Below the pieces are notes generated by a model, which searched no databases, was not told the origin of the DNA, and worked only from the letters and a program-made list of their open reading frames with translations. Positions 42,701-54,795 of a stretch of DNA of 64,000 nucleotides are shown here, in pieces (position 1 is the stretch's first letter; every line of letters begins with the position of its first letter). The stretch comes from Manis javanica (taxonomy: Eukaryota; Chordata; Mammalia; Pholidota; Manidae), in assembly GCF_040802235.1 (NCBI RefSeq), contig NC_133165.1, forward strand, positions 45,397,629 through 45,461,628. Reading direction: 5' to 3'. The position numbers and the translations under genes were made by a program.

Positions 42701-43578
42701 TAGGCAAAAACCTCTTAGACATAAACATGAGTGACCTCTTCTTGAACATATCTCCCCGGGGAAGGAAAACAACAGCAAAAATAAGCAAGTGGGACTACAT
42801 TAAGCTGAAAAGCTTCTGTACAGCGAAAGACACCATCAATAGAACAAAAAGGAACCCTACAGTATGGGAGAATATATTTGAAAATGACAGATCCGATAAA
42901 GGCTTGACGTCCAGAATATATAAAGAGCTCACACGCCTCAACAAACAAAAAACAAATAACCCAATTAAAAAATGGACAGAGGAACTGAACAGACAGTTCT
43001 CTAAAAAAGAAATACAGATGGCCAAGAGACACATGAAAAGATGCTCCACATCGCTAATTATCAGAGAAATGCAAATTAAAACTACAATGAGGTATCACCT
43101 CACACCAGTAAGGATAGCTGCCATCCAAAAGACAAACAATAACAAATGTTGGCGAGGCTGTGGAGAAAGGGGAACCCTCCTACACTGCTGGTGGGAATGT
43201 AAATTAGTTCAACCATTGTGGAAAGCAGTTTGGAGGTTCATCAAAATGCTCAAAACAGACCTACCATTTGACCCAGGAATTCCACTCCTAGGAATTTACC
43301 CTAAGAACGCAGCAATCAAGTTTGAGAAAGACAGATGCACCCCTATGTTTATCGCAGCACTATTTACAATAGCCAAGAATTGGAAGCAACCTAAATGTCC
43401 ATCTGTAGATGAATGGATAAAGAAGATGTGGTACATATACACAATGGAATACTACTCAGCCATAAGAAGTGGAAAAATCCAACCATTTGCAGCAACATGG
43501 ATGGAGCTGGAGAGTATTATGCTCAGTGAAATAAGCCAAGCGGAGAAAGAGAAATACCAAATGATTTCACTCATCTGA
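39759..43578 (+). pseudogene. L1 ORF2 (endonuclease and reverse transcriptase), disrupted
   Basis: The start ATG 39759 gives STYLSIVTLNVNGLNAPIKR. The endonuclease domain is complete and open to 40718, with CLQETQL, ILGDFNTPL, FSRIDHIL and NFSDHKGI. A TGA is at 40716-40718, a frameshift near 41110, TAA at 41446-41448 and TAG at 41824-41826. The RT has FADDMILY at about 41856-41879, and the C-terminal Cys-rich region ([18 protein letters not shown]) lies near 43150. It is ~1273 codons long, the usual L1 length. Confidence 0.93.
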
Positions 43579-44099
43579 GGAGTGTAAGAACAAAGGAAAA
43601 ACTGAAGGAACAAAACAGCAGCGGAATTACAGAACCCAAAAATGGACTAACAGGTACCAAAGGGAAAGGAACTGGGGAGGATGGGTGGGCAGGGAGGGAT
43701 AAGGGGGGGGGAGAAGAAGGGGGGTATTAAGATTAACATGCATGGAGGGGGGAGAAAGGGGAGGGTGGGCTGCACAACACAGAGAGGACAAGTAGGGATT
43801 CTACAACATTTTGCTAAGCTGATGGACAGTAACCATACTGTGGTTGTTAGGGGGGACCTGATATAGGGGAGAGCATAGTAAATATAGTACTCTTCATGTA
43901 AGTGTAGATTAAAGATTAAAAAAAAAAAAGAAAGAAAGAAAGAAAGAAAAGGGGGATTACTCCTTGATAGGATAAAACTATTGGTAAATCAAAGATCAAC
44001 GCATGCTTTAAATATCCTTAATGTTGATCACTTAAAGGGTGTCAGATGATCAGCTATGGAGGTACTCTTTTCTGATAATATTCCTTTCTCTTAATAAAA

Positions 44100-45773
44100 A
44101 AAAAAAAAAGCAGTACCTGTGTGCTGACCTCCAATGAGTTCTGCACAGTGGTATAGAGGGCATGTCAAAGTGTGGGCAAAGAGTCTGTTTGTTTCTATGC
44201 AGAAGATTAAGGCCTAGCTTGGATACCCAGAAAATGAACTAAGATACGATATGAGGAGGAGCTTCCGGCATCAGCACTCTCTGGAGGACTCGTGCCGGGG
44301 GATGATCATCAAAAAGCCTCCACAGGGATCCGGGCGATGCTGCAGTCGTGGCTGCGTCCACCCCACCGTTTCCTGGACTTGCCATTGGAATGAGGAGGGA
44401 GATGTCTAGGCTGGCATGTGCATACAGTGAGACAATGAATTTGACCGGATCTGTACTGTTGGAACTCAACCAGGAGTTGGGAGGGGTGCAAGGTGTAGCA
44501 CTCCAAAATCTTATGACTATAGACTATCTACAGTTAAAAGGACATATGGGAGGTGAACAGAACCCAGAAATGGGCTGCTTTAATTTGTCTGATTTCTCTC
44601 AGACTGTTCAAGTGCAGTTGGACAATATCCATCATATCATAGACAAATTTTCACAAATGCCTAGGGTGCCTAAATGGTTTTCTTGGCTTCACTGGAGATG
44701 GATGGTAATTATAGATTTGCTTTGTTTATGTCACCGTATTCCTATTATGTTAATATGTGTGTACAAATTAGTTAGTAGTTTAAAACCTATACATACTTAA
44801 GGTACTCTACAAGAAGATATGTCAAAGAAATAATCAATCCTCCCATGTTTTCTTCCATATGCTACCTCTATAGCTTTTCTTCTTCCTTCCTAATTTTACA
44901 ACCCTTAAATAGAATTCGTGCCTCATATCGAAGTTACCGAGTATCATAATTCCTTCAGGTGGTAAAGATAAGTCGAGACAAGTGCTGGGCATAGAAGCCA
45001 CAGGGCATAAATATGCAAAGAAGTAAAAAGCTAACCTTTTCAAACAATATGGCTTCTCTCTCACTTACCAACTTTACATTTCCCTGTATGGCCCCGGAAG
45101 ATGACTGGTTAGCCAGAGACGGGTAAGGTTCCTCAAGGGAGGAACAACCTAAGACAGGCACAGTCGCAGGGGGGCCATCAGGTGAGAAATTGGGGATCAA
45201 CAGAGGTGAGGCTCAGAACCTCATCCCCCCTGCTTTGAGAGAAATCTTCTGCATCCGTGGATGGTTTATTGCCCTTGTCTAGCTTGGATTAACACATAGT
45301 CTACAGGCACACACCTGATCATCTACAATTGTTCTCTTACAACACTAAACTATGTTTTCTACCTTTATCTTGCATCTACCTACCACTTCAGCATTTTATT
45401 AAAAATAAAAATAATAATAATAATAAAGGGAGAAATGTGGGATCAACATATAAATCAAGTATAAAAATCAAATGAATATTCATATTTGACTTGATTGTTT
45501 ATAGTTCATAATGCGTGATCAAAACTGAAAGTTTCTGTGATAAATGCCCTTGTACTGTTCACCATGTAAGAATTTATTTACTATGTAATAATTCGTTCAC
45601 CATGTAAGAACTTGTTCGTTATGCTTCAGAAGATTGGAGACTGATGAGAGTTAGGGTTGAGATGGATTAATGATTGTACATTGAGCATTGACCCCCCTAT
45701 ACTGAATTTTATTGTTGTTAACAACCACTTGATCAATCAATATGAGAGATGCCCTATCAAAAAAAAAAAAAAA
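44100..45773 (+). mobile_element. ERV fragment: env transmembrane piece plus LTR
   Basis: After an A-run (44095-44110), ERV-derived sequence carries an env fragment (44348-44800), then spacer, then a PPT-like AAAGGGAGAAA and an LTR-like block from 45436 (TGTGGGATC) to 45759 (CTATCA), followed at once by a run of As. It is either a 5'-truncated provirus or an L1-made retrocopy of an ERV transcript. Confidence 0.6.
44348..44800 (+). pseudogene. ERV env transmembrane fragment
   Basis: 150 codons: SVLLELNQELGGVQGVALQN, an IDYLQLKGHM stretch, a damaged CX6CC position (GGEQNPEMGC) with FNLSDFSQTVQVQ after it, a WFSWLHW segment and a membrane span. It is a retroviral transmembrane subunit, not the lineage of proviruses 1 or 3. 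The Cys at the first and middle motif positions are lost. Confidence 0.65.
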
Positions 45774-46211
45774 GTTACATTACCTTACAGATGCGTTTCA
45801 TAATTGGAGAAATTGTATGTCAGACTATCACCACATGTAAATGGGCTTTTTTAAGTGTAGCAATGTTTCTAATACTGAATTGTATCACTGTAATATTGTA
45901 TGCCATAAAAATTTTACAAAAATTCATTCATTAGAATACAGGCTAGGCATATAAGCTAATGTATAGACTACACTAGGTTACCATAAAGCTGCTTTATTAT
46001 CAATGCATGAATCATTATATCTGTAAATAAATATGAATTTATTTTTCATATTATTTGTGCACATTTGATGTCTAGTGTTAGTAATACATATACCATCTAT
46101 GATGCTTTGTATGCTATAAGAAAATATTGATATAGGTACTGACAGACAATTCATCTTGTAAACAAAGTAAACTTATGGTATTGATACAGTAAAAAAAAAA
46201 AAAAAAAAAAA
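45774..46211 (+). other. AT-rich stretch ending in a long A-run
   Basis: About 430 bp with ATAAATAAATATG near 46022 and a 22-base A-run at 46190-46211. It could be a processed 3' UTR copy; no parental gene is recognised and no target duplication was placed. Confidence 0.35.
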
Positions 46212-46950
46212 GACAATTAACTCAGCCCACCTTGGGAGCAAAGCAATCAGTCTTGAGTGATATGCTCCCAGACCAGGAAGTTGCTATCCTGGGAGGAAAT
46301 CAGAGCCGTAAATTTCTTGTAAATAACCAGGAAGACTAATAAGAAACTTAGTTTTTCTTCAAAGATAAACATTTTGGGACCGCTTAGCAGGTGTACATCC
46401 CTAGCCCTTTGTCTCTCAACTGCCTATAAAACCCTTAGACAATGCATCACCCAGGAGTCTCTTGTCCCCTCCTGGTCTGAGCCAGGAGCTCTGCTTCATG
46501 TTTTATCTCTATATAAAAGACTCTGCCTTGAGTGTTTGTGAAGTTCATTCTTCCTCTCCACGAACAAGAACCCCAGCATCACAAAGATGTGCAAAGCTAC
46601 AAAGGCTACAAGACTGGGGTCATGTGAGGCAGTCTTGTGGCTGGCGATGGCTTTCACACATGCAGGCTTCTTCCTTAGTCCCAGGCACTGGCTGCCACCA
46701 CCACATTGCAGGCTGTCAGTTCTCTGAGGGCCCAAGTCCTCTAACCCATCAATTTCATTCCTTCTATTAGAATCACCATCAGTTCTCACCTAAGGGATAT
46801 TTGGCCACTACAGCTCTTCCTCCCCTCAGCTATGACCTGAGGGGTTCTAACACCCAGGTATGACCAAATTAACCTTGAGAAACGTGAGCATGTCTCTGTC
46901 AGACTTTAAAGCCTCTGATGATTTCCCTTTCACATACACAGCATCAACTC
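46212..46950. other. LTR-like sequence and unannotated flank
   Basis: CTGCCTATAAAACCC (about 46421) and TCTGAGCCAGGAGCTCTGCT resemble a class I LTR promoter/R region. Borders not found. Confidence 0.35.
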
Positions 46951-47245
46951 TGTGGGTAAAATTGTAATATTTCCAGAATATCTCGCCTGGCTTTAGTGTA
47001 TTTGCATATCAATAGGTGTTTTCAAGGGGTGGAGAAAATTAGTTTAATCTACATATCAGTAGGTAATTGCAAGGGCATGCAAGGGTTTATCTGGATTGGA
47101 GAGGTGGGGTGGAGCTTTCTTCTGCTGTAGCTGGGTCAAGAGGGAGACAGAAGACAGCTTGTAAGAAAAAAAGTTTCTTAACTTTATCTCTCCCTTTGAC
47201 TGATTTAGGTTTTAGCGGTATTTTGCCCTGGGATTTTACCCCCCA
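46951..47245 (+). repeat. Solo LTR, plus orientation
   Basis: It begins TGTGGGTAAAATTGTAATAT and ends near TACCCCCCA. It is homologous to the reverse complement of 47935-48275 but shorter. Confidence 0.6.
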
Positions 47246-47800
47246 GAGTTACAAACTCCAAGCTATCAGCATGACTTTCAAGGGCCTCACTGCCTCTCCC
47301 TACCCTGTGCTCTACCTTACCAACTGTTTCTGCAGTACTCAAATAGATCAAGTATCTAGAGAGGAGTTTATGAAACTCAAAGCATTGACCATACTGAGAA
47401 CAGCAGCTTTAGTAGGTATGAAACTGGTCCTGGTGGTATGGATCAATGCGCAGAGCAAAGGGAACCATGGACAGAACCCAACAGATGCCAGCGCTCAAGG
47501 ATGGTTCAGTCACTCCACTTATAAATTGTTCCATACAGGGTCCTGAAAATGGCCTCAAGCATATCATCTCACAGAGGAGGACAAATTAGGTCCTAGACTG
47601 GAAAGGTCTGGGTACACAGAATCTGTGCATCAAGATAGAATCAGTGACCTGCATGCCTCACATGCTCCATGGCTTTATAAAGTAAAATGATTTTAATTAT
47701 GATTGTTTCTCTAAATTCATCTGAAAACCATGAGAATTTTTCTCTTGCTGCACTTAGAGCAAATAGGACTTTGTGTCCAGCCATTTTTCATCTTCAACAC
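47246..47800. other. Between the two solo LTRs
   Basis: The 47067-47546 plus-strand frame mixes LTR and flank and has no recognised domain. No gene seen. Confidence 0.45.
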
Positions 47801-47804
47801 TGTT

Positions 47805-48680
47805 CATTTCCTGTCCCAGCCACTGTCATCACCTACCTGGATTACGAGTCAGTCCCCTAACTAGTGATCCTCCTGCTTCCAACCTTGCCTTTGCTACAGT
47901 CTATACTTCACCCAGCAGCCAGAGGGACTGTAAGTGCGGGGAGAGGAAATCCTGGGGCAAAATACCTCTAAAAACAGAAATCAAAGGGAGAAATAAAGTT
48001 AAAAACCCGTTTATTGCTTACAAGCTGCAGTCCAGGGCCTTCTCTCTTTCCTGCTCCAGGAGCAACAAAACCAGCCCTCCACTCACCTCTTGGGTACAGA
48101 TAAGCCCTCCTTGCCCAGGTAATTACCCATTGATAGGAGATGAACTTCTTTCCACCCCTGAGGAATGATGCAAATGCAGGAAAGCCATACTTCTCTCCAC
48201 CCTTGAGCTCATGTTGATATGCAGATGTACTAAAGCCAGGTGAGATATTCTGGAAATATTACAATTTTACCCACACTTAACCTATCAGATGGAAACTTTT
48301 TGAATTCCTATCCCCATGCCCTTCCAGCCACACAGCTGTCCTGGCTCTTTCATCATTCCATCACAATTTTGCCCCAGGGCCTTTGCACTTGCTAGTCTCT
48401 TGCTTGGCTTTTCCAAGCCAAGAATAGATTTTTGATTTCATGGCCCATTCCTTCACCTCCTTTAGGTCTTTGCTCCTTATCACTTATAGACTTCTGCTTA
48501 CACTATCAGTTTACTTATTCATCCAGTTTATTGTCCATCATCCCTCCTAGAATGTAAAATTCACCAGGATGGTATTATTTGGTGGTGGTGTTATTCACTG
48601 CTGTATCCCCAGTTTCTAAGACAGTGCCTGGAGCATAGTAGGCAAATATTTAGTCAGTAAATACTTACTGAAGAGTGAAT
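47805..48680 (+). repeat. L2 copy interrupted by a solo LTR
   Basis: L2 clauses (CACCTACCTGGATTACGAGTC, then GCCCCAGGGCCTTTGCACTT) stand on both sides of the LTR at 47935-48275. Confidence 0.65.
47935..48275 (-). repeat. Solo LTR, minus orientation
   Basis: 341 bp. On the minus strand TGTGGGTAAAATTG...CTCCCCGCA, TG/CA ends. Same family as 46951-47245 in opposite orientation. AATAAA is present (AATAAAC on the minus strand). Target duplication unclear. Confidence 0.65.
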
Positions 48681-51600
48681 GCTTGCGGCTGTCCTTGCCC
48701 CAAGGATAGTCAAGCGGCTTTGGTCCAGGCTCTTACAGGCATAAAGCTGTCCAAAAGGGAGAGGTTAAGGAGTTGAAAGAAGAGAACTGAATTCCCAGAG
48801 ACAGGAATAAATACATAAAATTAAATAATAAACTAGTGGCAAGTAAGCAATCAGTTGGCTCCTTCCAGAACTTAATCTGGAGGACACAGAGATGCTTGGC
48901 TAGTTGTGAGTGAAGGGAGAATGGTGCAGACCTGCAGAGAAATAGATGACATGAGAGATAAAGCATAAGCCCTGCGATAGTGTGCAGGGCTGCTTCCACT
49001 CTGTGACCTCTCTGGTCCCAGTCCACAGTACCCTCCTACTGAACCCTTTCCATTTTGGGATGTTTAAATGAATGAAATGGTGAATAAGCAAGGGTGTGCC
49101 AGCAGGGAGCCTGTGGGCATGCTTGATGTAGAAGGCAGCAGGAAAGGCAGGCTGGGGCTTCCCCAGCCCTATACCAACCTTCCAGGACAGCCTATAAACC
49201 CAGGACCAATCAGGGCCCAGTTCTTCATATTCACACAGAAGATTCGCTGGTACCAGTGCAGCTGGTTGCCACCAGCTGGTAACTCCTGCCCTGCCTCTCC
49301 ACCCACCACTTCCTCCTGGTTGGCGTGAGAGGGGCTCTTTGGTCAGCTTGGTTCTGACAGAAATAACTGAGTCGCCACAATGTTCCTTCCCCTTCTTCCC
49401 ACCTGCCAGGGTTAGAAGAAAAACTCCCCCAGAAGGAGGCTGAGCCTGGGGGTAGAGGGGTCACTAGGGCCCACAGTGGGTGAGGCTTGTAGGCCACCTC
49501 CCTATGCCAAGGCCCTGTGATCTCACTGCTGGGTCAGCCAGGGCACTCTAATGTTCTGAAAACTCTACCCGGATTCAGAGGGAGGGCCGAGCTGAAATAT
49601 ATCACAGGTAGGGACTTTCTGAAGATGATACCTTGGGTAGTCACAGCAGTCCATAAGGCTCTGCTGTCACTGGGTGACCTCACTCCTTGAGGTCCAGTGG
49701 CATTCTCTAGGCACATGGTTGATTTTTGTGACCAAAAGAGTTTATGGTTCAGGGACAGAGACTTTGGAACCAGTTGCAAACAGTACCCATTTGCTATGTG
49801 GTACTTCCCCCAGAAGCACCGTACTTCCCCTGTGGTGCTAATGAATCTCTTCACCTCTCTGCATCTTGGTTCCTTTCTCTGAACATAGCTCAGAGTTCTA
49901 GAGGACTCACCAATCTGTGAGTTCAAATCGGATCCTATTAATCCTAATACTCCCATGTTGTTGCCGTATTACCCCCACCTGCTAGTACAAGATCTCCAGC
50001 TGCCTGCAAATCTCTGGGCTATTTCAGCAAGTCTCCAGAGGTATTTCACTTCATTGGTGTGCTCCACCCTGCTAGTGAGCTGCTCCGGGCTTCAAACTTT
50101 GCTATTGTTCTACAGCTAAGACTTAGATACAGCAATTCTTGTTTAAAAGCTCCAAGCCTCAGATACCAGAGATGAGGGGAAGCTGTGGTAGAGCTGGGGA
50201 GCCTCTATTCTGCTTTGAGTTGCACCACAATAGAGGTGTCCCCAAGCTCTACTGGTTGGGCCTTAGTTAGTAGAGGCTAGAGAAGCAGCTCTTTGAGGTT
50301 TGAGGCTTTACTTATGCTCTTCTTCCAGCCTCCCTCTTGAATTCTGATTTATGTTCAGGGGCCTGAGCCAGACATATACTTGTATGGGAAACACTGTTTA
50401 TAGGAAGGATCCCTGATCCCCTCCAACTAGGAAGACTTTGTTCCTGAGTCAAGCTCATTGCAGTCTGAGTTTCCCCCATGCTCAGGAAGTTCCTCTGCTC
50501 CCTCCTGAATGTCTTCTGTAGGGTCACCTTGTTGGTTCTCCAGACAGGCCCAGTCATTCTAGAACTTCTGAAGTGGCCAAAACCCGAGTTTGGCCTTCTG
50601 CATATACAACTGGGATATCACTGATACCCTATTTTGTTTGTCACACCAAGGAAAGTGAGCTCCCGCCATCACTCTGTCTCAGGGAAAAGGAAAACATTTC
50701 CTGCCTTCTGCCAGGTAGCTTGAGTCTATCTAGAAAGCAAATCAAACAGAACCTGGAAGACTTGTTATTGAAGGCTGTATTTGCACTGTATGACAAGGGG
50801 AAGTGTGAGGGGGAAGCAGCAGCTATCTGTGATCCCTAAGTGATCAGGAAGGCCTCCTCCCTGGTCTCACTATTATCAGCCTCCTCTCAACCCCTGCTGC
50901 ACTCCTCTTGCTGAATATTCCTGAAGCTCTTCCAGAGCTGTGGATAACTCCTTTCAAAGCTTTGGATGACTCCTATTAATTTAGAGCGTCTTGGCCAAAT
51001 CTCATAATGGGAAAAGTAATAGGAACCCATTTGCGCTTGCTAAGACCAAAGGAATACATTTGCTTAAAGGATATCACAAAGCCCTCAAAGGAACCTAAAT
51101 ACACTTTGGTCTTCCAGGCAGCTGGAGGAGGACCCCACGTGTCCCCCATTCTTCTCTTTTGGCAGGCCACTTTTCTCTACCTTTTTAACAAAGGTTGAAA
51201 AAAGTTGCTCTTCAGTGGTAACCCCATCCCAACTTTACATATACTTAGTTGAAAAGGCCATGGAGGCTAAGATCTCTGAATTGCCACACTTAAGAGTGTT
51301 AAGGGTAGGAGAATTGGCCCTGCTGGGGTGAGGTGTTCACCCTACAGTAATTAGCCATGGCCATGGCTAACATCCTGAATACCAACCAGCATCTGGCCAT
51401 CTCGCCCTCAATCCCTAAGTGAGTAAGTTATTTTTATGTAGAGGTGATAGGGCCAGACAGAAATGCCAGAAGCTGTTACCTGGGATAAAGCTTAATTTTA
51501 GTCTATGACGGCCCAAACTTTCTTGAGCCTCATGTCCTACTTTTTCCCCTCCATCTCTCATCAGTCTACCCTCCTTGCCTGGAATGTGCATTCCCCATCA

Positions 51601-52776
51601 CCACTTGTCAAACTCTTCCCAGTCATCCAAGGCATCATGCCAGCTTCTCCATGCCATTCTTTTTATACCTTCAATTAAAAGTGTAGGAACAAAATTTCAG
51701 ACTTGAAAGGACTCCTGACTATCACCTAATTCAACCCTGACCTACTGCAGACAAGTCCCTTATATTTCCTCCCACTAAATCTTCAACCAAGCCCTGCTTA
51801 CACACCTTCAGAGATAGTAGGCTCATGACTTTCACATGAGATACTGTGTCTCCTGCAGCTCTGCCTGTAAGAAAATGCTTATCTTGTACTACACACTAGT
51901 TTGCCTCCTTGTGACTTCCACGTGTTAGACCTGGCTGTGCCCTGTGGAAATGCTCAGGATAAGTCTGTTGTTTTTCCCTCCTGGAAGCCCCTTAAGTAAT
52001 TTGGACAGGACTCATCACCCTGTACTCTTCTCTCTTTTAGATGGAAGATCCTCAGTTATTCTGAGTTATAAGATAGTGTCAAGTCCTCTGATTATGCCAT
52101 GAAGAACACCTGTTCCAACTACCATCCTATAATCTGGAACCTCAAAACAAATGCAATAAGGATGTTAAAAGAAATCTTAAGTATAAAAAGGAAGAAAATA
52201 AATTAAATACTCAGCAATAATAAGAAATCAGTTAGATTAAATGAACCTACTCTATAGAACACTATTCAACCTAACAAAATATGGTAAATTTACATGTACT
52301 AGCATAGAAAGATTGTCATGATAATGCAAGTAGAAACAAAGCAAATTACAAAACAGTGTGCATTACATCTTATTTGTCTGCTACGTAGGAAGTCTCTTTC
52401 TTAACCTCTCTCTCCCCCACATCTCAGCCTCTTAAACATTTCATTTTTTATTATATACTTTAAAACACATTGGGGGAAAGATATTTACTGAACTCTGCAT
52501 AGTTGTTATTTCTAGAGTCCACAGTTGTCTTACTTCTAGAGAACAGAGGATAAAGTTTTAGGGATCTTTCATTATATGTATATCTGTAGTGTTTGTTTTT
52601 TATAAAGAGCACGTATTACTTTTATAATCAGAAAAAAAATAATGGATTTGCCATGATTTGGTGATCTCCAAGTATTAGGGTGTTGATCTCTTCCCTCATT
52701 CACATTCTTTATATTTATTCATTCAACAAATGCTCTCTAAAGCCCTCTCTAAGCCAAGACCCCAGAGTGTGCTTTT
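48681..52776. other. Intergenic sequence, mostly unannotated
   Basis: Scattered MIR-like debris (for example about 49720-49950) and an old AT-rich L1M-like part at about 52150-52640. No gene recognised. Confidence 0.5.
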
Positions 52777-52962
52777 GGCTCATGGAGCCCAGTGAAGCAC
52801 GGTCCCAGCTGTGAGGAGCTCACAGATGTCAGAGAAACCTTAGCATGATAAACCCTAGATCAGAGGAATGGCTCATGGAGCCCAGTGAGGCATGGTCCCA
52901 GCTGTGAGGAGCTCAAAGATGTCAGAGAAACCCTAGCATGATAAACCCTAGATCAGAGGAAA
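52777..52962. repeat. Tandem duplication, 93-bp unit
   Basis: GGCTCATGGAGCCCAGTGA starts at 52777 and again at 52870. The two units differ at only a few positions and both end CTAGATCAGAGGAA. Confidence 0.9.
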
Positions 52963-53099
52963 CCCCAGGGTTATAGAATCTTGGGGGAGGAACTTCCTAG
53001 AGTCTTAGAGATAAGAGTATTTGTTAGGCATTAAGGGCTTTTGGGTGATTGAGAGCAGCCTGTGCAAAGGCCCAGAGGTGGAGAGAGCTGTGCTGTCTT

Positions 53100-53890
53100 C
53101 TGCCCACCCCTTCCACTCTACTCTAGTCCTTCCCCTCCAGTCTATTCTTGACCTAGCAGTTAGAGAGACCCTTTAAAATCACAAATACAATCATGTTATC
53201 CCCCTGCTTAAAACCAATCCAGTGACTTCCTCTTTTTCTTGAGACAAAAAGTCCAAAAAGCCTTCACATGACACATTTGATTATGATCCATCAGGAAATA
53301 TGTTGGCTGTATCTTTAAAAAATTCCAGAATCATGGTGGGGACCCGATAATGGGGAGAGTCTAGTAATGATACCAAAAAAAAGAAGCCAGAATCTGACAG
53401 CCTATCACCATCTCCAATCTAACAACCTGGTTGGTGTAAGCCACTGTTGTCTCCCCTGGATTTTTGCAGGAGCCTCCTCACTGTCTCTCTATATCTACTT
53501 CCCCAACCCTGTCTACTCTCACCCCAGTGAGAGTGATCATGTCACCCCTTGGGTGTAAACTCTCCAGTACCGTTTCTCTCCTACTCAGATCCAAAGCCAA
53601 AGGCCTTATAGCAACCCACAGGCCATGCACATCTGACCCTTCATTACCTCTCTGACATCACTTCCTCCTGCTCTTTCCTTGGCCTACTTGTCACCAGCCA
53701 CACTGGACTCTTACTGTTCCTCCTACATTCAGGCTTGCTCTGTCTTGAGGCGTTTGCCATGGGTGTTTCTCTGCCTGGAATGCTGTTTCTCCAGATTATC
53801 ACATGACTCCATCCCTCACCTTCAAAGCCACCTTCTCACTCTCTATCTCTACTTCTGAATACTCTATTTCCTGAGTTTGCCATCACTCTG
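53100..53890 (+). repeat. L2 copy with a small L1 3'-end insert
   Basis: L2 clauses at 53140-53270 and 53450-53810. Between them lies a short L1 3' UTR piece (GGGGACCCGATAATGGGGAG near 53337) with an A-run. Confidence 0.55.
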
Positions 53891-54299
53891 AGTCTCTTTC
53901 TCCTTGTCTCTCTCTCTCGCTCCTATGGCAAATGGTGACTCACTAGGGCTTCTCACATTTGCCCCAGATACAGAGATGAAACTTCCTGCCGCTTGGGATG
54001 GTGGGAAGTAGTTAAAAGTGTGAGAGCCAAGGCCATAGGTATCATTTCTCTGGTCTCCTGAGGCAAAGCTTGTTTCTGGAAGCCCCACAGGGCAAACTCA
54101 GGGGAGATGGGGCTGGAAACGGTCTGTGCCCTACCTGGGTCTGGCCCAAGTCAGGGACCAACAATGGGGACATTGACCTGGATGCTGTACTGGATTGGTA
54201 GGGGCTCAGATGAATGGTACATTTTTGGACCTGTGGGGTTTAACCACAGATTAAAAACTATAGCAAAATTGGATTATTTCAGTCTCACAATACTCTGTG

Positions 54300-54795
54300 A
54301 GGTCCTATGTCCTATGCCACCTTCCCCCACCCTGCATCACATCTGTCTGACCTCACTTCCTACAGCTCTCCCACTCACCATGCACCAGCCACCCTGGCCT
54401 CCTCCTTCCTGGAACACCTAGGTACACTCCTGCCTCAGGGTCTTTGCACTTGCCATTCTTTTTGCTTCAAACCCTGTTTCTCATCTGCATGCTTATTCTG
54501 CTCTCCTTTCAGGCCTTTACTTCAAATTACTTTTTCAGTAAGGACTTCCCTGGCTATAATCACACAATACACACTCACATGCTAGACTTCCTACCCCCTC
54601 TCTCCAGACTTCATTTTTTCTCCTTAGTATCTATCCCTAACTAGCAAATGATTGATCTTATCTATTGTTTTCTCTCTCCATTAGTATGTCAGCTCCACGA
54701 GGACCAGGATTTTTGTCTGTTGTGTTCACCGCTATAGCTTTAGTATCTTGTGTAGCGGCTGGCAGAAAGGTAGTATTTGTGCATGAACCCAAGGG
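54300..54795 (+). repeat. L2 3' end
   Basis: TGCCTCAGGGTCTTTGCACT, then CAGGCCTTTACTTCAAATTA, then AGCTCCACGAGGACCAGG, in L2 order. Confidence 0.65.

Larger units (their letters stand above)
37544..43950 (+). mobile_element. Nearly full-length L1 retrotransposon
   Basis: 6.4 kb: a 5' UTR of 1.13 kb beginning AGAGGCGGAGCCAAGATGGC, ORF1, a 195-bp spacer, ORF2, a 3' UTR and an A-rich tail with (GAAA)n to about 43950. ORF1 has one in-frame TGA. ORF2 has TGA, TAA and TAG in frame and one frameshift. The long open blocks show a recent insertion, but this copy cannot be autonomous. The target duplication is not resolvable because both flanks are A/GAAA-rich. Confidence 0.93.

Noticed and set aside
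37510-43960. Target-site duplication of the full-length L1
   Set aside because: Both flanks are A/GAAA-rich; similar strings on each side are not an exact match and could be chance.
45774-46211. Processed pseudogene
   Set aside because: A long A-run and AATAAA-like strings suggest it, but no parental protein or gene was recognised and no duplication found.
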